Shown piece by piece: positions 19,114 to 29,703 of a stretch of 64,000 nt of DNA (position 1 is the stretch's first letter; each line of letters opens with the position of its first letter). The DNA comes from Salipiger mangrovisoli (GTDB taxonomy: Bacteria > Pseudomonadota > Alphaproteobacteria > Rhodobacterales > Rhodobacteraceae). The notes below the pieces were generated by a model. The model saw only the letters and a program-made list of their open reading frames with translations. It was not told the origin of the DNA and ran no database searches. The translations under genes were made by a program, and so were the position numbers. The DNA is taken from contig NZ_JADFFK010000007.1 of the NCBI RefSeq assembly GCF_015223355.1, forward strand, positions 186,001-250,000, written 5' to 3'.

Positions 19114-20403
19114 TCACGCCGCGGTCACCCGCCAGATGATGTCGCCGACGTCGTCGGCCATGAGCAGCGACTTGCCGTCCGGCCCGATGCAGACCCCGAC
19201 CGGCCGCCCGTAGGAGACGCTTTCGTCCTCGGCGAGGAAACCCGAGAGGATGTCGCGCGCGGGTCCGGAGGGCTTGCCGTCCTCGAAGGGCACGAAGACC
19301 AGCTTGTAGCCGCTCAGCGTCGAGCGGTTCCACGATCCGTGCTGGCCGATCACCATGCCATCCGGGAAGCCGGGCAGGGTGCCCGCGGGCATCCAGCACA
19401 GCCCCAGCGAGGCGGTGTGCCCGCCGAGCGCGTAGTCGGGCTGGATCGCGCGGGCCACCTTTGCGGCGTCCTGCGGCACGCGGTCGTCGACGATCTGTCC
19501 CCAGTAGCAGAAGGGCCAACCGTAGAAGCCGCCGTCCTGCACCGAGGTGAGGTAGTCCGGCGGGGTCTCGTCGCCGAGCCCGTCGCGCTCGTTGACCACG
19601 GTCCAGAGCGCCCCCGTCGCGGGCTCCCAGGCCAGGCCGACGGGATTGCGCAGGCCCGAGGCGAAGACGCGGGACGCGCCGGTTGCGAGATCCAGCTCCC
19701 AGATCGCCGCGCGGCCCTCCTCGACCTCCAGCCCCTCGTCCCCGATGTTGCTGAGCGAGCCGACGCCGGCGTAGATCTTGCTGCGGTCGGGAGAGACGAT
19801 CAGGCTACGCGTCCAGTGGCCATGCGGCTTGAATTCCACCAGCTTGCGGCCCTCGCCGGTGAGCGACGTTGCGCCCTCCGCGTAGGGGAAGGCGACGATG
19901 CCGTCGGTGTTGCCGACGTAGAAGGTGCCGTCCACCAGCGCCATGCCAAAGGGTTGGTTCTGGTTCTCAAGGAAGATCTCGCGCCGCTCGGCGACGCCGT
20001 CGCCATCTTCGTCCCGCCAGAGGGTGATCCGGTTGGCGCTGGTGCCGAGCGCCCGCGCCCGGCGCATGGTGGCATGCATGGCGCGGTCGAAGAGCGTCTT
20101 CGGCGGGCGGCCCTGCTGCATCGCCTCGGCGACCAGCACGTCGCCGTTCGGCAGCACCTCGATCCAGCGCGGGTGGAGCAGCTCCGAGGCAAAGGCGTTG
20201 ACCTTCAGGCCCGGCGCGGCGGTTGGCGTGTGGCCCGGCTCCCAGCCCTTGGCGGTCGGCATCTTCAGGGTCATGATCCCCTGTTTCTTGGCCTCCGGTA
20301 TGCTAGGATTTGCGCCGAACGCCTGTGTGCCCGGCGCGCTTGCGCGCCGAAGTAGAACCATTGTGCCGCCGATCATCGCGGTCACGCGTGCCATGAAATC
20401 CAT
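19114..20403 (-). CDS. sorbosone dehydrogenase-like (PQQ-type beta-propeller) protein
   Basis: About 429 residues with the six-bladed propeller repeats of soluble glucose/sorbosone dehydrogenases: LPNGDVLVAEA near residue 85, IYAGVGSLSNIGDEG, ASGLRNPVGLAWEP, GQHGSWNRS and CIGPDGKSLLMADD. Relatives oxidise sugars or sorbosone with PQQ in the periplasm. The N-terminus (from MDFMARVTAMIGG) holds one hydrophobic stretch that may be an anchor or uncleaved signal. It is monocistronic. Whether PQQ is bound and which sugar is used are not evident. Confidence 0.82.
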   Translation of the reverse strand: MDFMARVTAMIGGTMVLLRRASAPGTQAFGANPSIPEAKKQGIMTLKMPTAKGWEPGHTPTAAPGLKVNAFASELLHPRWIEVLPNGDVLVAEAMQQGRPPKTLFDRAMHATMRRARALGTSANRITLWRDEDGDGVAERREIFLENQNQPFGMALVDGTFYVGNTDGIVAFPYAEGATSLTGEGRKLVEFKPHGHWTRSLIVSPDRSKIYAGVGSLSNIGDEGLEVEEGRAAIWELDLATGASRVFASGLRNPVGLAWEPATGALWTVVNERDGLGDETPPDYLTSVQDGGFYGWPFCYWGQIVDDRVPQDAAKVARAIQPDYALGGHTASLGLCWMPAGTLPGFPDGMVIGQHGSWNRSTLSGYKLVFVPFEDGKPSGPARDILSGFLAEDESVSYGRPVGVCIGPDGKSLLMADDVGDIIWRVTAA

Positions 20404-20588
20404 GTCAGCCCCCAGCCAGTGTTTGCGCGAACCTACCGCAGGCGGGATGAAGGGCAAAGGGGTCCCGCGACGTTTGCACGCACCCGCACCCGGCGATTGC
20501 TCCCTGAGGTCAAGCAGTTGCACGGATTGTATAAGCTGGGCTTTTTGTTAATCAGCGGCCCCGAGATCGGCCGAGAGGAAAAACGCCA

Positions 20589-21602
20589 ATGACCAAACCC
20601 TTCCGTACCGCGCTTTTCGGCGCTGCCATCGCCGGCGCTGCCGCGACCTCGGCCACGGCCGAGGAGTGGCGCCTCAACAACTTCCTGCCCGAGACCCGGC
20701 CGGAAACCGCGCAGATCGAGCAGTTCGCCGACGAGGTGAACACGGCGCTCGACGGCAAGGATTTCAAGCTGACCGTCTACAGCGGCGGCTCGCTTGGGCT
20801 GAAGAACACCGACCTGCTGCGCGTGCTGCCGCGCGGCGCGGTGGAGATGAGCCTGATGTGGTCGAACTACCTTGGCCGCGATGCTCCGGCGCTGTCCTCG
20901 GTCTTCGTGCAGGGGGCGATCAGCACCGTCGACGAGCTGAAGGCGGTGCTGCCCGTGGCGCAACAGATCTACGAGGAAGAATACACCGACTGGGGTGTGA
21001 CCACCGTCGGCTTCGTGGCGATCCCGACGCTCTCGGTTTCGGTCTTCTGCCGCGACGAGCCGATCCACACGCTTCAGGACCTCAAGGACGTCAAGCTGCG
21101 GGTCTGGGCGCGCGAGCAGGTCGAGACCTTCACCAAGCTCGGCGTGGCCGCGCAGATCATCCCGCAGGAAGAGACCTACGTGGCGTTGAAGACCGGCGTG
21201 GTGGATTGCGCGCTCTACCCGGCGCTCTACGCCAGCACGATCTCGTTGCAGGAGGTGACGAAATACGCCTCCTTCCTCTACCCGATGGCCTCGGCGCCCT
21301 ACACGCTGGGCGTCGCCACGGACACATGGGAGTCCACCGACCCGGAGATCCAGGCAGCGATCACCACGGCAGCGGACGCCCTCTGGGAGCGCACCAATCA
21401 ATACGACAAGGACGCCGAGGCCGAGATGGCCGCGCGCGAGAAGCTGGGCGAGATGGGCGTGACCTGGGGTGAGGACTTCCCCGAGGCCGACCGCGCGCAG
21501 TTCATGGAAGCCGTGTCCGAGACCTGGGCGATGCTTGCCGAGGAAGCCGGCGGCAACGCCATGGACTACCGCGCCCGCGTGCTCGAAGCGCTCGGTCGCT
21601 GA
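20589..21602 (+). CDS. TRAP transporter solute-binding protein (DctP family)
   Basis: A 337-residue periplasmic receptor with a signal peptide cut near ATA-EE. The DctP core is clear: LRVLPRGAVEMSLMWSNY, then LQDLKDVKLRVWAREQVE, with the carboxylate-clamping arginine in LRVW, and LKTGVVDCALYPALYAS. It delivers an organic acid to the membrane subunits encoded directly downstream. The ligand-binding segment differs from the sialate/uronate type found in the second TRAP system of this window, so the substrates probably differ. Confidence 0.9.
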   Translation: MTKPFRTALFGAAIAGAAATSATAEEWRLNNFLPETRPETAQIEQFADEVNTALDGKDFKLTVYSGGSLGLKNTDLLRVLPRGAVEMSLMWSNYLGRDAPALSSVFVQGAISTVDELKAVLPVAQQIYEEEYTDWGVTTVGFVAIPTLSVSVFCRDEPIHTLQDLKDVKLRVWAREQVETFTKLGVAAQIIPQEETYVALKTGVVDCALYPALYASTISLQEVTKYASFLYPMASAPYTLGVATDTWESTDPEIQAAITTAADALWERTNQYDKDAEAEMAAREKLGEMGVTWGEDFPEADRAQFMEAVSETWAMLAEEAGGNAMDYRARVLEALGR

Positions 21603-21611
21603 TCCACGGCG

Positions 21612-22130
21612 ATGGGAGCGCTGAAACACATGCTGGCGCGGGGGCTGGAACTTCTGGCCCTCGCCATGGCGCTGATGGCTGCCGTTGCCATGGTGGGGAT
21701 CGTCGGGATCATCACCACCAGCGTCGTCATGCGGCGGTTCTTCAATTCGCCCGTCCATATCACCGAGGACATGGTGGGGCTGATGCTGAGCGCCATGCTC
21801 TTTCTCGCGCTGCCGCTGGTGACCCTGCGGGCCGAGCATGTGCGGGTCTCGATCGTCGCCGACGCCCTGCAGAGCCGGATTCCTCGGCTTCTGCGCATCG
21901 CGGCGATGCTGGTCGGGGTGCTCTTCTTCGGCTGGATCCTGCTGGAGGCGATCCCCTGGTTCGAATTCGCCTGGAAGCGCAATCTCAAGTCCGAGACCGC
22001 GCGCGTGCTGCTCTACCCCTGGATGGCGGCGCTGCCGCTCTCGGTGGCGGTCACATGGGTGATCTTCGCCGGGCGGCTGCTCGGCCTGCTGGCCCCCGAA
22101 CGGCCGCACGCACCCGAGGAACTGCAATGA
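21612..22130 (+). CDS. TRAP transporter small permease (DctQ family)
   Basis: A 172-residue protein with four membrane helices, the standard DctQ size. The conserved RRFFNSPVHITEDMVGLMLSAM segment joins helices 1 and 2. It starts 9 bases after the receptor gene and is followed by the large permease, giving the usual P-Q-M order. Confidence 0.9.
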   Translation: MGALKHMLARGLELLALAMALMAAVAMVGIVGIITTSVVMRRFFNSPVHITEDMVGLMLSAMLFLALPLVTLRAEHVRVSIVADALQSRIPRLLRIAAMLVGVLFFGWILLEAIPWFEFAWKRNLKSETARVLLYPWMAALPLSVAVTWVIFAGRLLGLLAPERPHAPEELQ

Positions 22131-22159
22131 CCATGACCCCCTCGAAGGACAGGTAACCC

Positions 22160-23449
22160 ATGTTCTGGACCACGCTGATCGGCGTCATGGTGTTCTGCGC
22201 CTCGACCGGCGTCGCGCTCGGCGCGGCGCTTGGCCTCACGGGGCTGGCGCTGCTGCACGTCTATTCCAATGGCGCGACGTCGCTGGCGGTGGATGCGATC
22301 TGGGGCGTCTTCAACGCCTTCACCCTCAGTGCGGTGCCGCTGTTCATCCTGCTGGGAGAAATCCTGCTGCACAGCGGCGTGAGCAACCGCGCCTATTCCG
22401 CTTTCGCGCCACTCTTCCGCCGGGTGCCGGGTGGATTGCTGCACACCAATATCGCCGTCTGCACGCTTTTCGGCGCGGTCAGCGGGTCGAGCATGTCGAC
22501 GGCGGCGGCAGTGGGCTCGGTGGCCTATCCCGAGATGGTCCGGCGCGGCTATGACAAGGACGTCATCGTCGGCAGCCTCGCGGGGGGCGGCACGCTGGGC
22601 CTCTTGATCCCGCCGAGCCTGTCGTTCCTGATCTACGGCGCGCTGACCGAGACCTCGATCGGACGGCTTTTCATGGCGGGCATCCTGCCGGGGCTGATGA
22701 TCGGGCTGATGTTCATGGCCTACATCCTGCTCAAGGCGCTGCGCCATCCGCAGATCGCCCCGCGCGACGAGAGTGGCCTGCCGCTGCGAGACATCCTGCG
22801 CGGCTTCAGCCAGGTCTGGCCGCTGCTGATCCTGATCGTCGCGGTGATCGGCAGCATCATCGGCGGCATCGCCACGCCCACCGAGGCGGCGGGGCTCGGC
22901 GTCGTGCTGGCCACTGTCATCTCCTTCCTTTGGGGGGACCTCACGCTGCGCAAGCTGCTCGATGCGATCTTCCATTCGACGCTGCTCTTTGCCGCGATCG
23001 GCTTTGTCGTGCTGGGCGCGACGATCCTCGCGCAGTCGGTGAGCATCCTCGGCATCCCGCAGCAGATCCTGAGCGCCGTCGCCGCGAGCGGGCTGGGGCA
23101 ATACAGCATCCTGCTGATCGTGGTGCTGATCTACCTCGTCCTCGGCTGCTTCTTCGACGGGCTGTCGCTGATGATCATGACCTTGCCCGTGGTCTTCCCG
23201 CTGCTGACCGGGCTCGGCTACGATCCGATCTGGGTGGGCGTGCTGATCACCATCGTCATCGAGATCGGCCAGGTGACGCCGCCGGTGGGTCTCAATCTTT
23301 CGGTCCTGTCGAGCTTGACCAAGAACGAAATCAGCCTTGGCCGGGTGGCGACCGCGACGGTGCCCTATTGGCTCATCCATCTCTTCGCGCTGGTGGTGCT
23401 GACGATCTTCCCGGTCATCGCGCTCTACCTGCCCAACCTGTTGTTCTGA
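22160..23449 (+). CDS. TRAP transporter large permease (DctM family)
   Basis: A 429-residue, roughly twelve-helix protein that forms the sodium-coupled transport path. Family marks are FGAVSGSSMSTAAAVGSVAYPEM and GGTLGLLIPPSLSFLIYG in the first half and ATPTEAAGLGVVLA and GQVTPPVGLNLSVL in the second. It is the third gene of this TRAP operon; an OsmC-type gene follows 16 bases later and may be co-transcribed. Confidence 0.93.
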   Translation: MFWTTLIGVMVFCASTGVALGAALGLTGLALLHVYSNGATSLAVDAIWGVFNAFTLSAVPLFILLGEILLHSGVSNRAYSAFAPLFRRVPGGLLHTNIAVCTLFGAVSGSSMSTAAAVGSVAYPEMVRRGYDKDVIVGSLAGGGTLGLLIPPSLSFLIYGALTETSIGRLFMAGILPGLMIGLMFMAYILLKALRHPQIAPRDESGLPLRDILRGFSQVWPLLILIVAVIGSIIGGIATPTEAAGLGVVLATVISFLWGDLTLRKLLDAIFHSTLLFAAIGFVVLGATILAQSVSILGIPQQILSAVAASGLGQYSILLIVVLIYLVLGCFFDGLSLMIMTLPVVFPLLTGLGYDPIWVGVLITIVIEIGQVTPPVGLNLSVLSSLTKNEISLGRVATATVPYWLIHLFALVVLTIFPVIALYLPNLLF

Positions 23450-23465
23450 GGAAAGGTTTTCCCAA

Positions 23466-23840
23466 ATGGCCCTGAAACTCCGCCCCAAGCGCTTCGGCCC
23501 GGTCTCGGTGCTCTTCGATCCCGAAGGCCCGGTGCGCTTCGTCTCGGGCGAGGGCGGCGCGCCGCTGCCCCATCCGCCCTACGACAAGCCGGTTCTGACG
23601 CTCATGGCCTCGGTGGCGCATTGCCTTGTGGAATCGCTGCGCATCGTCGCCAAGCGTGACGGGGTGGCGCTGCCCGCCTATGCCATCACCGTGACCGCCG
23701 AGAAGTCCATCGACGAGCCGGGGCGCCTGCAGTCCATGGTCTGCCGGATCGACGGCGACCTTGCCGAGGAGATGGTGCGCGAGGCAAAGTCCATGTGCAC
23801 CGTCAGCAACACGCTGAACTGCAAGATCACTCTGGAGTGA
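23466..23840 (+). CDS. OsmC-family protein
   Basis: A 124-residue protein with the OsmC/Ohr fold. Both cysteines expected for thiol peroxidase activity are present, in MASVAHCLVESLRIV (~residue 53) and AKSMCTVSNTL (~residue 112). It probably reduces organic hydroperoxides in the cytoplasm, although the wider family includes members with other roles. It is directly downstream of the TRAP large permease. Confidence 0.8.
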   Translation: MALKLRPKRFGPVSVLFDPEGPVRFVSGEGGAPLPHPPYDKPVLTLMASVAHCLVESLRIVAKRDGVALPAYAITVTAEKSIDEPGRLQSMVCRIDGDLAEEMVREAKSMCTVSNTLNCKITLE

Positions 23841-23927
23841 GGCCGCCATACCCCCGCGCGCGGCTTGTGAAGCCGCGCCGGATGGGGCATGTGACGTCAT
23901 CTTCGTGGCAGCGGAAAGGATCGTGTC

Positions 23928-24092
23928 ATGGACTACAGCAAGATGGGCGGCGCACGCCCAGGCCAGAACAAGCCCAAGTTCAGCGCCGAGGACCTCAAGC
24001 GCGAGGGCAAGGCAGGAACCGGCGGCAAGGCCAGCAAGGAAGAGCTTCTGGCGCGCATGAAGGCGCAGAACGAAGCGAAGAAAAAGGACTGA
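23928..24092 (+). CDS. small basic protein of unknown function, 54 residues
   Basis: The frame reads MDYSKMGGARPGQNKPKFSA and continues to KAQNEAKKKD. It is Lys/Arg-rich, hydrophilic and has no cysteine. A GGAAAGGA ribosome site lies ~8 bases before the ATG. Codon use (third-position GC) matches neighbouring genes. The sequence looks disordered and then helical. No function is assigned. Confidence 0.6.
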   Translation: MDYSKMGGARPGQNKPKFSAEDLKREGKAGTGGKASKEELLARMKAQNEAKKKD

Positions 24093-24153
24093 GCGCGCCT
24101 AAGGCTGGCGACGAATAGGCGTCAGCGGGACGTGCAAGTCTTTGCCAAAAGCA

Positions 24154-24179
24154 AAAGGCGCGGGTTATCCCGCGCCTTT
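24154..24179 (-). terminator. Rho-independent terminator of ilvC
   Basis: Perfect 11-bp stem AAAGGCGCGGG / CCCGCGCCTTT with the loop TTAT, followed on the minus strand by a TTTTGCTTTT-like tract. It lies 22 bases beyond the ilvC stop. Confidence 0.85.
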
Positions 24180-24200
24180 CGTCATTTCGGGAAGTCCCGA

Positions 24201-25367
<1,167 letters not shown>

Positions 25368-25400
25368 TCATTCTCGCAATGAAGAAATAACGGCGAAATC

Positions 25401-25856
25401 ATGCTTGACGACACCGACCGGCGCATCCTGCGCCAGTTCCAGGCCGCGCCCGATCTGCCCGGGGCCGAACTGGCCGAGCGGGCAGGGGTCACGCCCTCGA
25501 CGCTGGCGCGGCGGCTTGCTGCCATGCGTGACAAGGGCGTGCTGCGCGGCACGCGCGGGGTGATCCACTGGCCGGCGCTCGGCTACGAGCTCGAGGTCTC
25601 GCTGCGGGTGGCGCTCGACAAGACGGTCTCCAGCGCCTTCGACGAGTTCATCGTGGCGGCGCGGCAGGTGCCCGAGGTGATCGAGATCCAGACCTTCCTT
25701 GGCTCGATCGACGTGCGGCTGGCGGTGATCGCGCGCGATCTGACACATTACCAGCAGCTCTACCGGGGCCGCATCCTGACCCTGCCGCATATTTCCGACA
25801 TCGAGGCGCTGATGCATGTGGCGCTGGTGAAATCCGACGAAACGGTTCCATTGTAA
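25401..25856 (+). CDS. Lrp/AsnC-family regulator 1
   Basis: A 151-residue protein. Residues ~1-60 hold the helix-turn-helix (LDDTDRRILRQFQAAPDL, then AGVTPSTLARRLAAM), followed by the RAM/effector domain with EVIEIQTFLGSIDVRL. It is divergent from ilvC and 12 bases upstream of a second Lrp gene. It probably controls amino-acid genes nearby. The effector is unknown. Confidence 0.88.
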   Translation: MLDDTDRRILRQFQAAPDLPGAELAERAGVTPSTLARRLAAMRDKGVLRGTRGVIHWPALGYELEVSLRVALDKTVSSAFDEFIVAARQVPEVIEIQTFLGSIDVRLAVIARDLTHYQQLYRGRILTLPHISDIEALMHVALVKSDETVPL

Positions 25857-25868
25857 GGAGGGGCCGCT

Positions 25869-26324
25869 GTGATCGATCTTGATGACACAGACCGCGCGCT
25901 GGTGCTGGCGCTGGCCAAGGATGCCGGGGCGAGCGCGGGGTCTCTGGGGCGCGAGCTCGGCCTCTCGCAGCCCGCTTGCTGGCGGCGCATCCAGCGCCTG
26001 CGCGAGGCGGGGGTGTTCCGCAAGCCGCGGCTCGACCTCGACCTCGGGGCGCTGGGATTCGGCGTGACGGTCTTTCTCGGCGTGAAGCTCGCCACCAAGG
26101 GGCGGGTCAGCCTCGAGGATTTCGAGCGCGCTGTTTCGGCAATTCCCGAAGTGCAGATCGTCGAGCACGTGCTGGGCGCTTTCGACTACCGGCTGCGCGT
26201 CGTGGCCCGAGACATTCCTGATTTCGAGCGGGTGCTTCGGCGGCGGATCATGACCCTGCCCGGCGTGGGTCGGGTCGAAGCGAACGTGGTGCTCACCGAG
26301 GAACGGCGGCCCGGCCCGCTCTGA
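25869..26324 (+). CDS. Lrp/AsnC-family regulator 2
   Basis: A second 151-residue Lrp-type protein, starting with GTG at 25869 after an AGGAGGGG ribosome site. It has the N-terminal helix-turn-helix (LGLSQPACWRRIQRLREAGVF) and a RAM domain (VQIVEHVLGAFDYRLRV). It is similar in layout to the gene 12 bases upstream but clearly diverged in sequence. A class V aminotransferase gene follows 86 bases later and may be a target. Confidence 0.88.
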   Translation: MIDLDDTDRALVLALAKDAGASAGSLGRELGLSQPACWRRIQRLREAGVFRKPRLDLDLGALGFGVTVFLGVKLATKGRVSLEDFERAVSAIPEVQIVEHVLGAFDYRLRVVARDIPDFERVLRRRIMTLPGVGRVEANVVLTEERRPGPL

Positions 26325-26410
26325 GCCCGCTCCGAGGCCTGCGGCCACCTCAGGTTTTGCCAATTCGCGCGATCCGCGCTAACCCCGTCGCACCAACAAA
26401 GGAGGTAGCC

Positions 26411-27535
26411 ATGGCGCTGCGCAAGGATGTGGACCCGACGGGTCTGGACGAATTCTCGGTGGTCTTCACGGATCGGTCGCTCAACCACATGTCGGCGGCC
26501 TTCCAGGAGGTGATGCGCGACATCTCGGCAGGGCTGCGCGAGGTCTACGGCGCGAGCGGACTCGCCGTGGTGCCGGGGGGCGGCACCTACGGGATGGAAG
26601 CGGTGGCCCGCCAGTTCGGTCGCGGTGCCAAGGCGCTGGTGGTGCGCAATGGCTGGTTCTCCTTCCGTTGGAGCCAGATCTTCGAGGCCGGCGGATTCGG
26701 CGGCGAGGTTACCGTGATGAAGGCCCGCGCCACCGGCAACGGCGCGCAGGCCCCCTTCGCCCCGGCACCGATCGAGGAGGTCACCGCCAAGATCCGCGAA
26801 GAGCAGCCCGACATCGTCTTTGCGCCGCACGTCGAGACCGCCGCCGGGATCATCCTGCCCGACGACTACATCACCGCGCTGGCGACCGCCGCGCATGAGG
26901 TGGGCGCGCTGATGGTGCTCGACTGCATCGCCTCGGGCTGCATCTGGGTCGACATGAAAGCCACCGGCGTCGACGTGCTGCTCTCGGCGCCGCAGAAAGG
27001 CTGGAGCGCGACTCCCTGCGCGGGGCTGGTGATGATGTCGCAGCGCGCGCTGGAACGTCTGGAAGAGACCACCTCGGACAGCTTTGCGCTGGATCTCAAG
27101 AAGTGGCATCAGATCACCGCGGCCTATGAAGCGGGCGGCCATGCCTATCACGCCACCATGCCCACCGACGGGCTGCGCATGTTCCGCGACGCGATGGCCG
27201 AGACCCGCGAGTTCGGCTTTGCCGAGGCCAAGGCGGCGCAGGTCGAGCTGGGCGCCAAAGTGCGCGCGCTGCTGGCGTCGAAGGGCGTCGTCTCGGTTGC
27301 CGCCGAGGGCTTCGGTGCGCCGGGCGTGGTGGTCAGCTACACCTCGGACCCCGAGGTACAATCGGGCCGCGCCTTTGCCGCCAAGGGCACGCAGATCGCC
27401 GCCGGCGTGCCGCTGCAGGTGGACGAGCCCGCCGGCTTCTCGACCTTCCGCCTCGGGCTCTTCGGCCTCGACAAGCTCAAGGACGTGGATGCCACCGTGG
27501 CGCGTCTTGAGACGGTGCTGGCCGAGGTCCTCTGA
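26411..27535 (+). CDS. class V aminotransferase, alanine-glyoxylate aminotransferase family
   Basis: About 374 residues. PLP-dependent transaminase: the Schiff-base lysine is in DVLLSAPQKGWS, with the phosphate-binding PGGGTYGMEAVA early and the conserved aspartate in LMVLDCIASGC. It is related to alanine/serine-glyoxylate aminotransferases and 2-aminoethylphosphonate-type enzymes. The start at 26411 follows GGAGGTAGCC; the longer frame upstream is not conserved-looking. Two Lrp genes lie just upstream, consistent with amino-acid metabolism. Confidence 0.88.
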   Translation: MALRKDVDPTGLDEFSVVFTDRSLNHMSAAFQEVMRDISAGLREVYGASGLAVVPGGGTYGMEAVARQFGRGAKALVVRNGWFSFRWSQIFEAGGFGGEVTVMKARATGNGAQAPFAPAPIEEVTAKIREEQPDIVFAPHVETAAGIILPDDYITALATAAHEVGALMVLDCIASGCIWVDMKATGVDVLLSAPQKGWSATPCAGLVMMSQRALERLEETTSDSFALDLKKWHQITAAYEAGGHAYHATMPTDGLRMFRDAMAETREFGFAEAKAAQVELGAKVRALLASKGVVSVAAEGFGAPGVVVSYTSDPEVQSGRAFAAKGTQIAAGVPLQVDEPAGFSTFRLGLFGLDKLKDVDATVARLETVLAEVL

Positions 27536-27875
27536 GCCGGTCTTGAAAATCGGGGCGCGCGGCGGGCAGCGATCCTTGCCGCGCGTCCTGCCCCTCGGGG
27601 CTTGCCGCGCCGGGCTTGCGGCGGCGATCGGTCGCATCTTTGCGGGCACGCATGGGCGGAAAAGGTGGTCTGCCCGGTGTGGAACCGACGGAAGACAGTT
27701 CGGACCGGACAGACCCAAGAGCCGGAGGCGCGGCTGGACCAAGGAGGCCGCGCTTCGGATCGAGTGCGGAGCCCTGGGGGACGGAAGCTATCCCAGGCTC
27801 CGGCCCCAAGCTGCACCGAGATTGTCGCCGAATTGTTGCAGAACGCGATTTATCCGCGCAGATTGCCACGCGGGG
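27536..27875. other. intergenic region between convergent genes
   Basis: About 340 bases with no credible gene. An imperfect hairpin is present (CCTGGG near 27774 pairing with CCCAGG near 27793), but it lacks a clear T-tract. Confidence 0.45.
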
Positions 27876-29597
27876 TCAGCACAGTCGGGCCATGACCCGC
27901 GGATATCGGAAGGCGATCTCCGGCGGCACGGCCTCGGGGCCGAAGCGGCGGCAGACCAAGGCCAGAGGCGCATAGATGATGTTCTCTCGGTGGATCTGTT
28001 CGGCAAAGAGTCGAGCGGAAACATATTCGATGTGCTGGAGCCTGCTCAGGGCCATGCGGCGCGACATCGCCATGGCGGCGATGCGGCCGCGCAGCGAGGG
28101 GCTGTCGGGGTCGCCGAACACAGGTTCAAAGAACAGCGGTGAGAGAACCGACACGCTGTAGAGCTGGCGTTTGGCGTCGCCCAGACCCTCCCGGTTGCCC
28201 GAGGCGACAAGGACCTGGCACTTGATGGTCAGCGTGTAGAGATGTGATCGCGACCCCGGCTCGACCAGCTCCAGCGCCTGCTCGATGCAGGGCAGGGCCT
28301 CGTCAATGCGCCCCATGAAGGCACGCATCTGGCCGATCAGCGGCAGCGAGGCGCTGACCGAGAGGCTTGAACGGTAGGCATCTTCGGCAATCCCCATCGC
28401 CAGCTTGTCATAGCCGCGATCAAGGAAATGCAGAAGCTTCGCCGCCATGATCGTCAGGTCGGGCTTGGGTTGCACATGCGGTAGCGCCGAGAGCACCAGC
28501 GCCTCGATCGAGTCCTCATCCGCATTGCGGTCGTCCACCCCATCGGCAAAGAGCTTGTGGCCGAGCATGATGTATTTGGTGTGCAGGTGCGCGGCATGCA
28601 TGATCCGCAGGCTGGCGTCATCGGGCGCGGCCTCGTGCAGATCGAGGATCCGCCGTTCGGACTGCCGCCATTCCTGCAGGTACTTGCGATCGTTGGTTTC
28701 CGCGCGGGCGGTGAGCTTGGAGAGGCTCTCGGTCGCCGTCGCGGAATCGTCCATCTTCCAGAAGCCGGCGGTATACATGGAGACCGGCAGGGGACCATCG
28801 GTCTCGGTGGCGCTGGCCTTGGCGCGCCAGGCCTCGTTGAGCAGCCGACGGACAAAGTTGCGCATGGCGGCCCGGTCCGAGAGCAGCTCGTGGAGATCGT
28901 GGTCCAGCGAGACGCGCGCCAGGGAGAGGATGCGCCCGGTATCGAACTGCTTCACCGCGCTCACGCAGTTCACTTCCTCCGCCTCCGAAAAGAAAGTCAG
29001 CTCGATCATCTTGCTGGGCCCCTGGCCAGCGCTGCCGGCGCGCGGGGCGGCATCGGGCATGTAGATCACGCTCTGGCCGTCGGGGATCTCTTCTTTCACC
29101 ACTTCGTGCAGGGCGCGGGCAAAGGTCTCGGCGCGCTCGCGCAGGGCTCCGAGCAGGGCAAGCCCGTTTAGCGGACCAACCAGCAGGTCGGCACGCGCCG
29201 GATCGCGCCGCATCGCGGGAGGACCACCGACCCAGACATAGCCTTCGCCGTAGCGCGTGGCGATGAACCGCGGGCTTCGCGCATTGTCGGCGAGCTTGCG
29301 GCGCAGCCGGTTGATGACGAAATCGATGTTGCGCTCGCTGCGGTCTGATCCCACCTCGGTCAACTCGTCGAGCAGCATCTCTCGCGTGGCGATCCGGTCG
29401 GGATGACGGGTGAGCAGCGCCAGCACGCGCGCTTCCGACCGGGTGAAACGGACGATCTGTCCGTCACCCGTGTGCGCTGATCCGAAATCCTCTGCGAAGG
29501 TCAGCTGAGTGAATTGTTCGGGGCTGGTAATGAAAGTCTCCGCGATTCTACGAAACTTGGTCCGACATTTCGCCAAATTTAACGTTTTCTTATCCAA
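27876..29597 (-). CDS. winged-helix (OmpR/CadC-type DNA-binding) regulator with large helical C-terminal domain
   Basis: Up to 573 residues. Residues ~45-125 form an OmpR-type winged helix (VRFTRSEARVLALLTRHPD, then RSERNIDFVINRLRRKL and TRYGEGYVWVG). There is no receiver domain. Residues ~130-290 show no family I recognise. Residues ~330-520 are all-helical and TPR/adenylate-cyclase-regulator-like (LPLIGQMRAFMGRIDEALPC). No membrane helix is seen, so it is unlike CadC. The frame opens with TTG directly after a stop and lacks a good ribosome site, so the true start is uncertain. It faces an outer-membrane protein gene. Confidence 0.75.
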   Translation of the reverse strand: MDKKTLNLAKCRTKFRRIAETFITSPEQFTQLTFAEDFGSAHTGDGQIVRFTRSEARVLALLTRHPDRIATREMLLDELTEVGSDRSERNIDFVINRLRRKLADNARSPRFIATRYGEGYVWVGGPPAMRRDPARADLLVGPLNGLALLGALRERAETFARALHEVVKEEIPDGQSVIYMPDAAPRAGSAGQGPSKMIELTFFSEAEEVNCVSAVKQFDTGRILSLARVSLDHDLHELLSDRAAMRNFVRRLLNEAWRAKASATETDGPLPVSMYTAGFWKMDDSATATESLSKLTARAETNDRKYLQEWRQSERRILDLHEAAPDDASLRIMHAAHLHTKYIMLGHKLFADGVDDRNADEDSIEALVLSALPHVQPKPDLTIMAAKLLHFLDRGYDKLAMGIAEDAYRSSLSVSASLPLIGQMRAFMGRIDEALPCIEQALELVEPGSRSHLYTLTIKCQVLVASGNREGLGDAKRQLYSVSVLSPLFFEPVFGDPDSPSLRGRIAAMAMSRRMALSRLQHIEYVSARLFAEQIHRENIIYAPLALVCRRFGPEAVPPEIAFRYPRVMARLC

Positions 29598-29703
29598 TCA
29601 CGGCAAGGTAGCATCACTTTTCATCTTCGCCGAGTGTTCGGAGTGACGTGCCGGTTTCGGGGGAACTGTACCTTTTTATTGCCACGGGGGGACACTATTC
29701 CGC

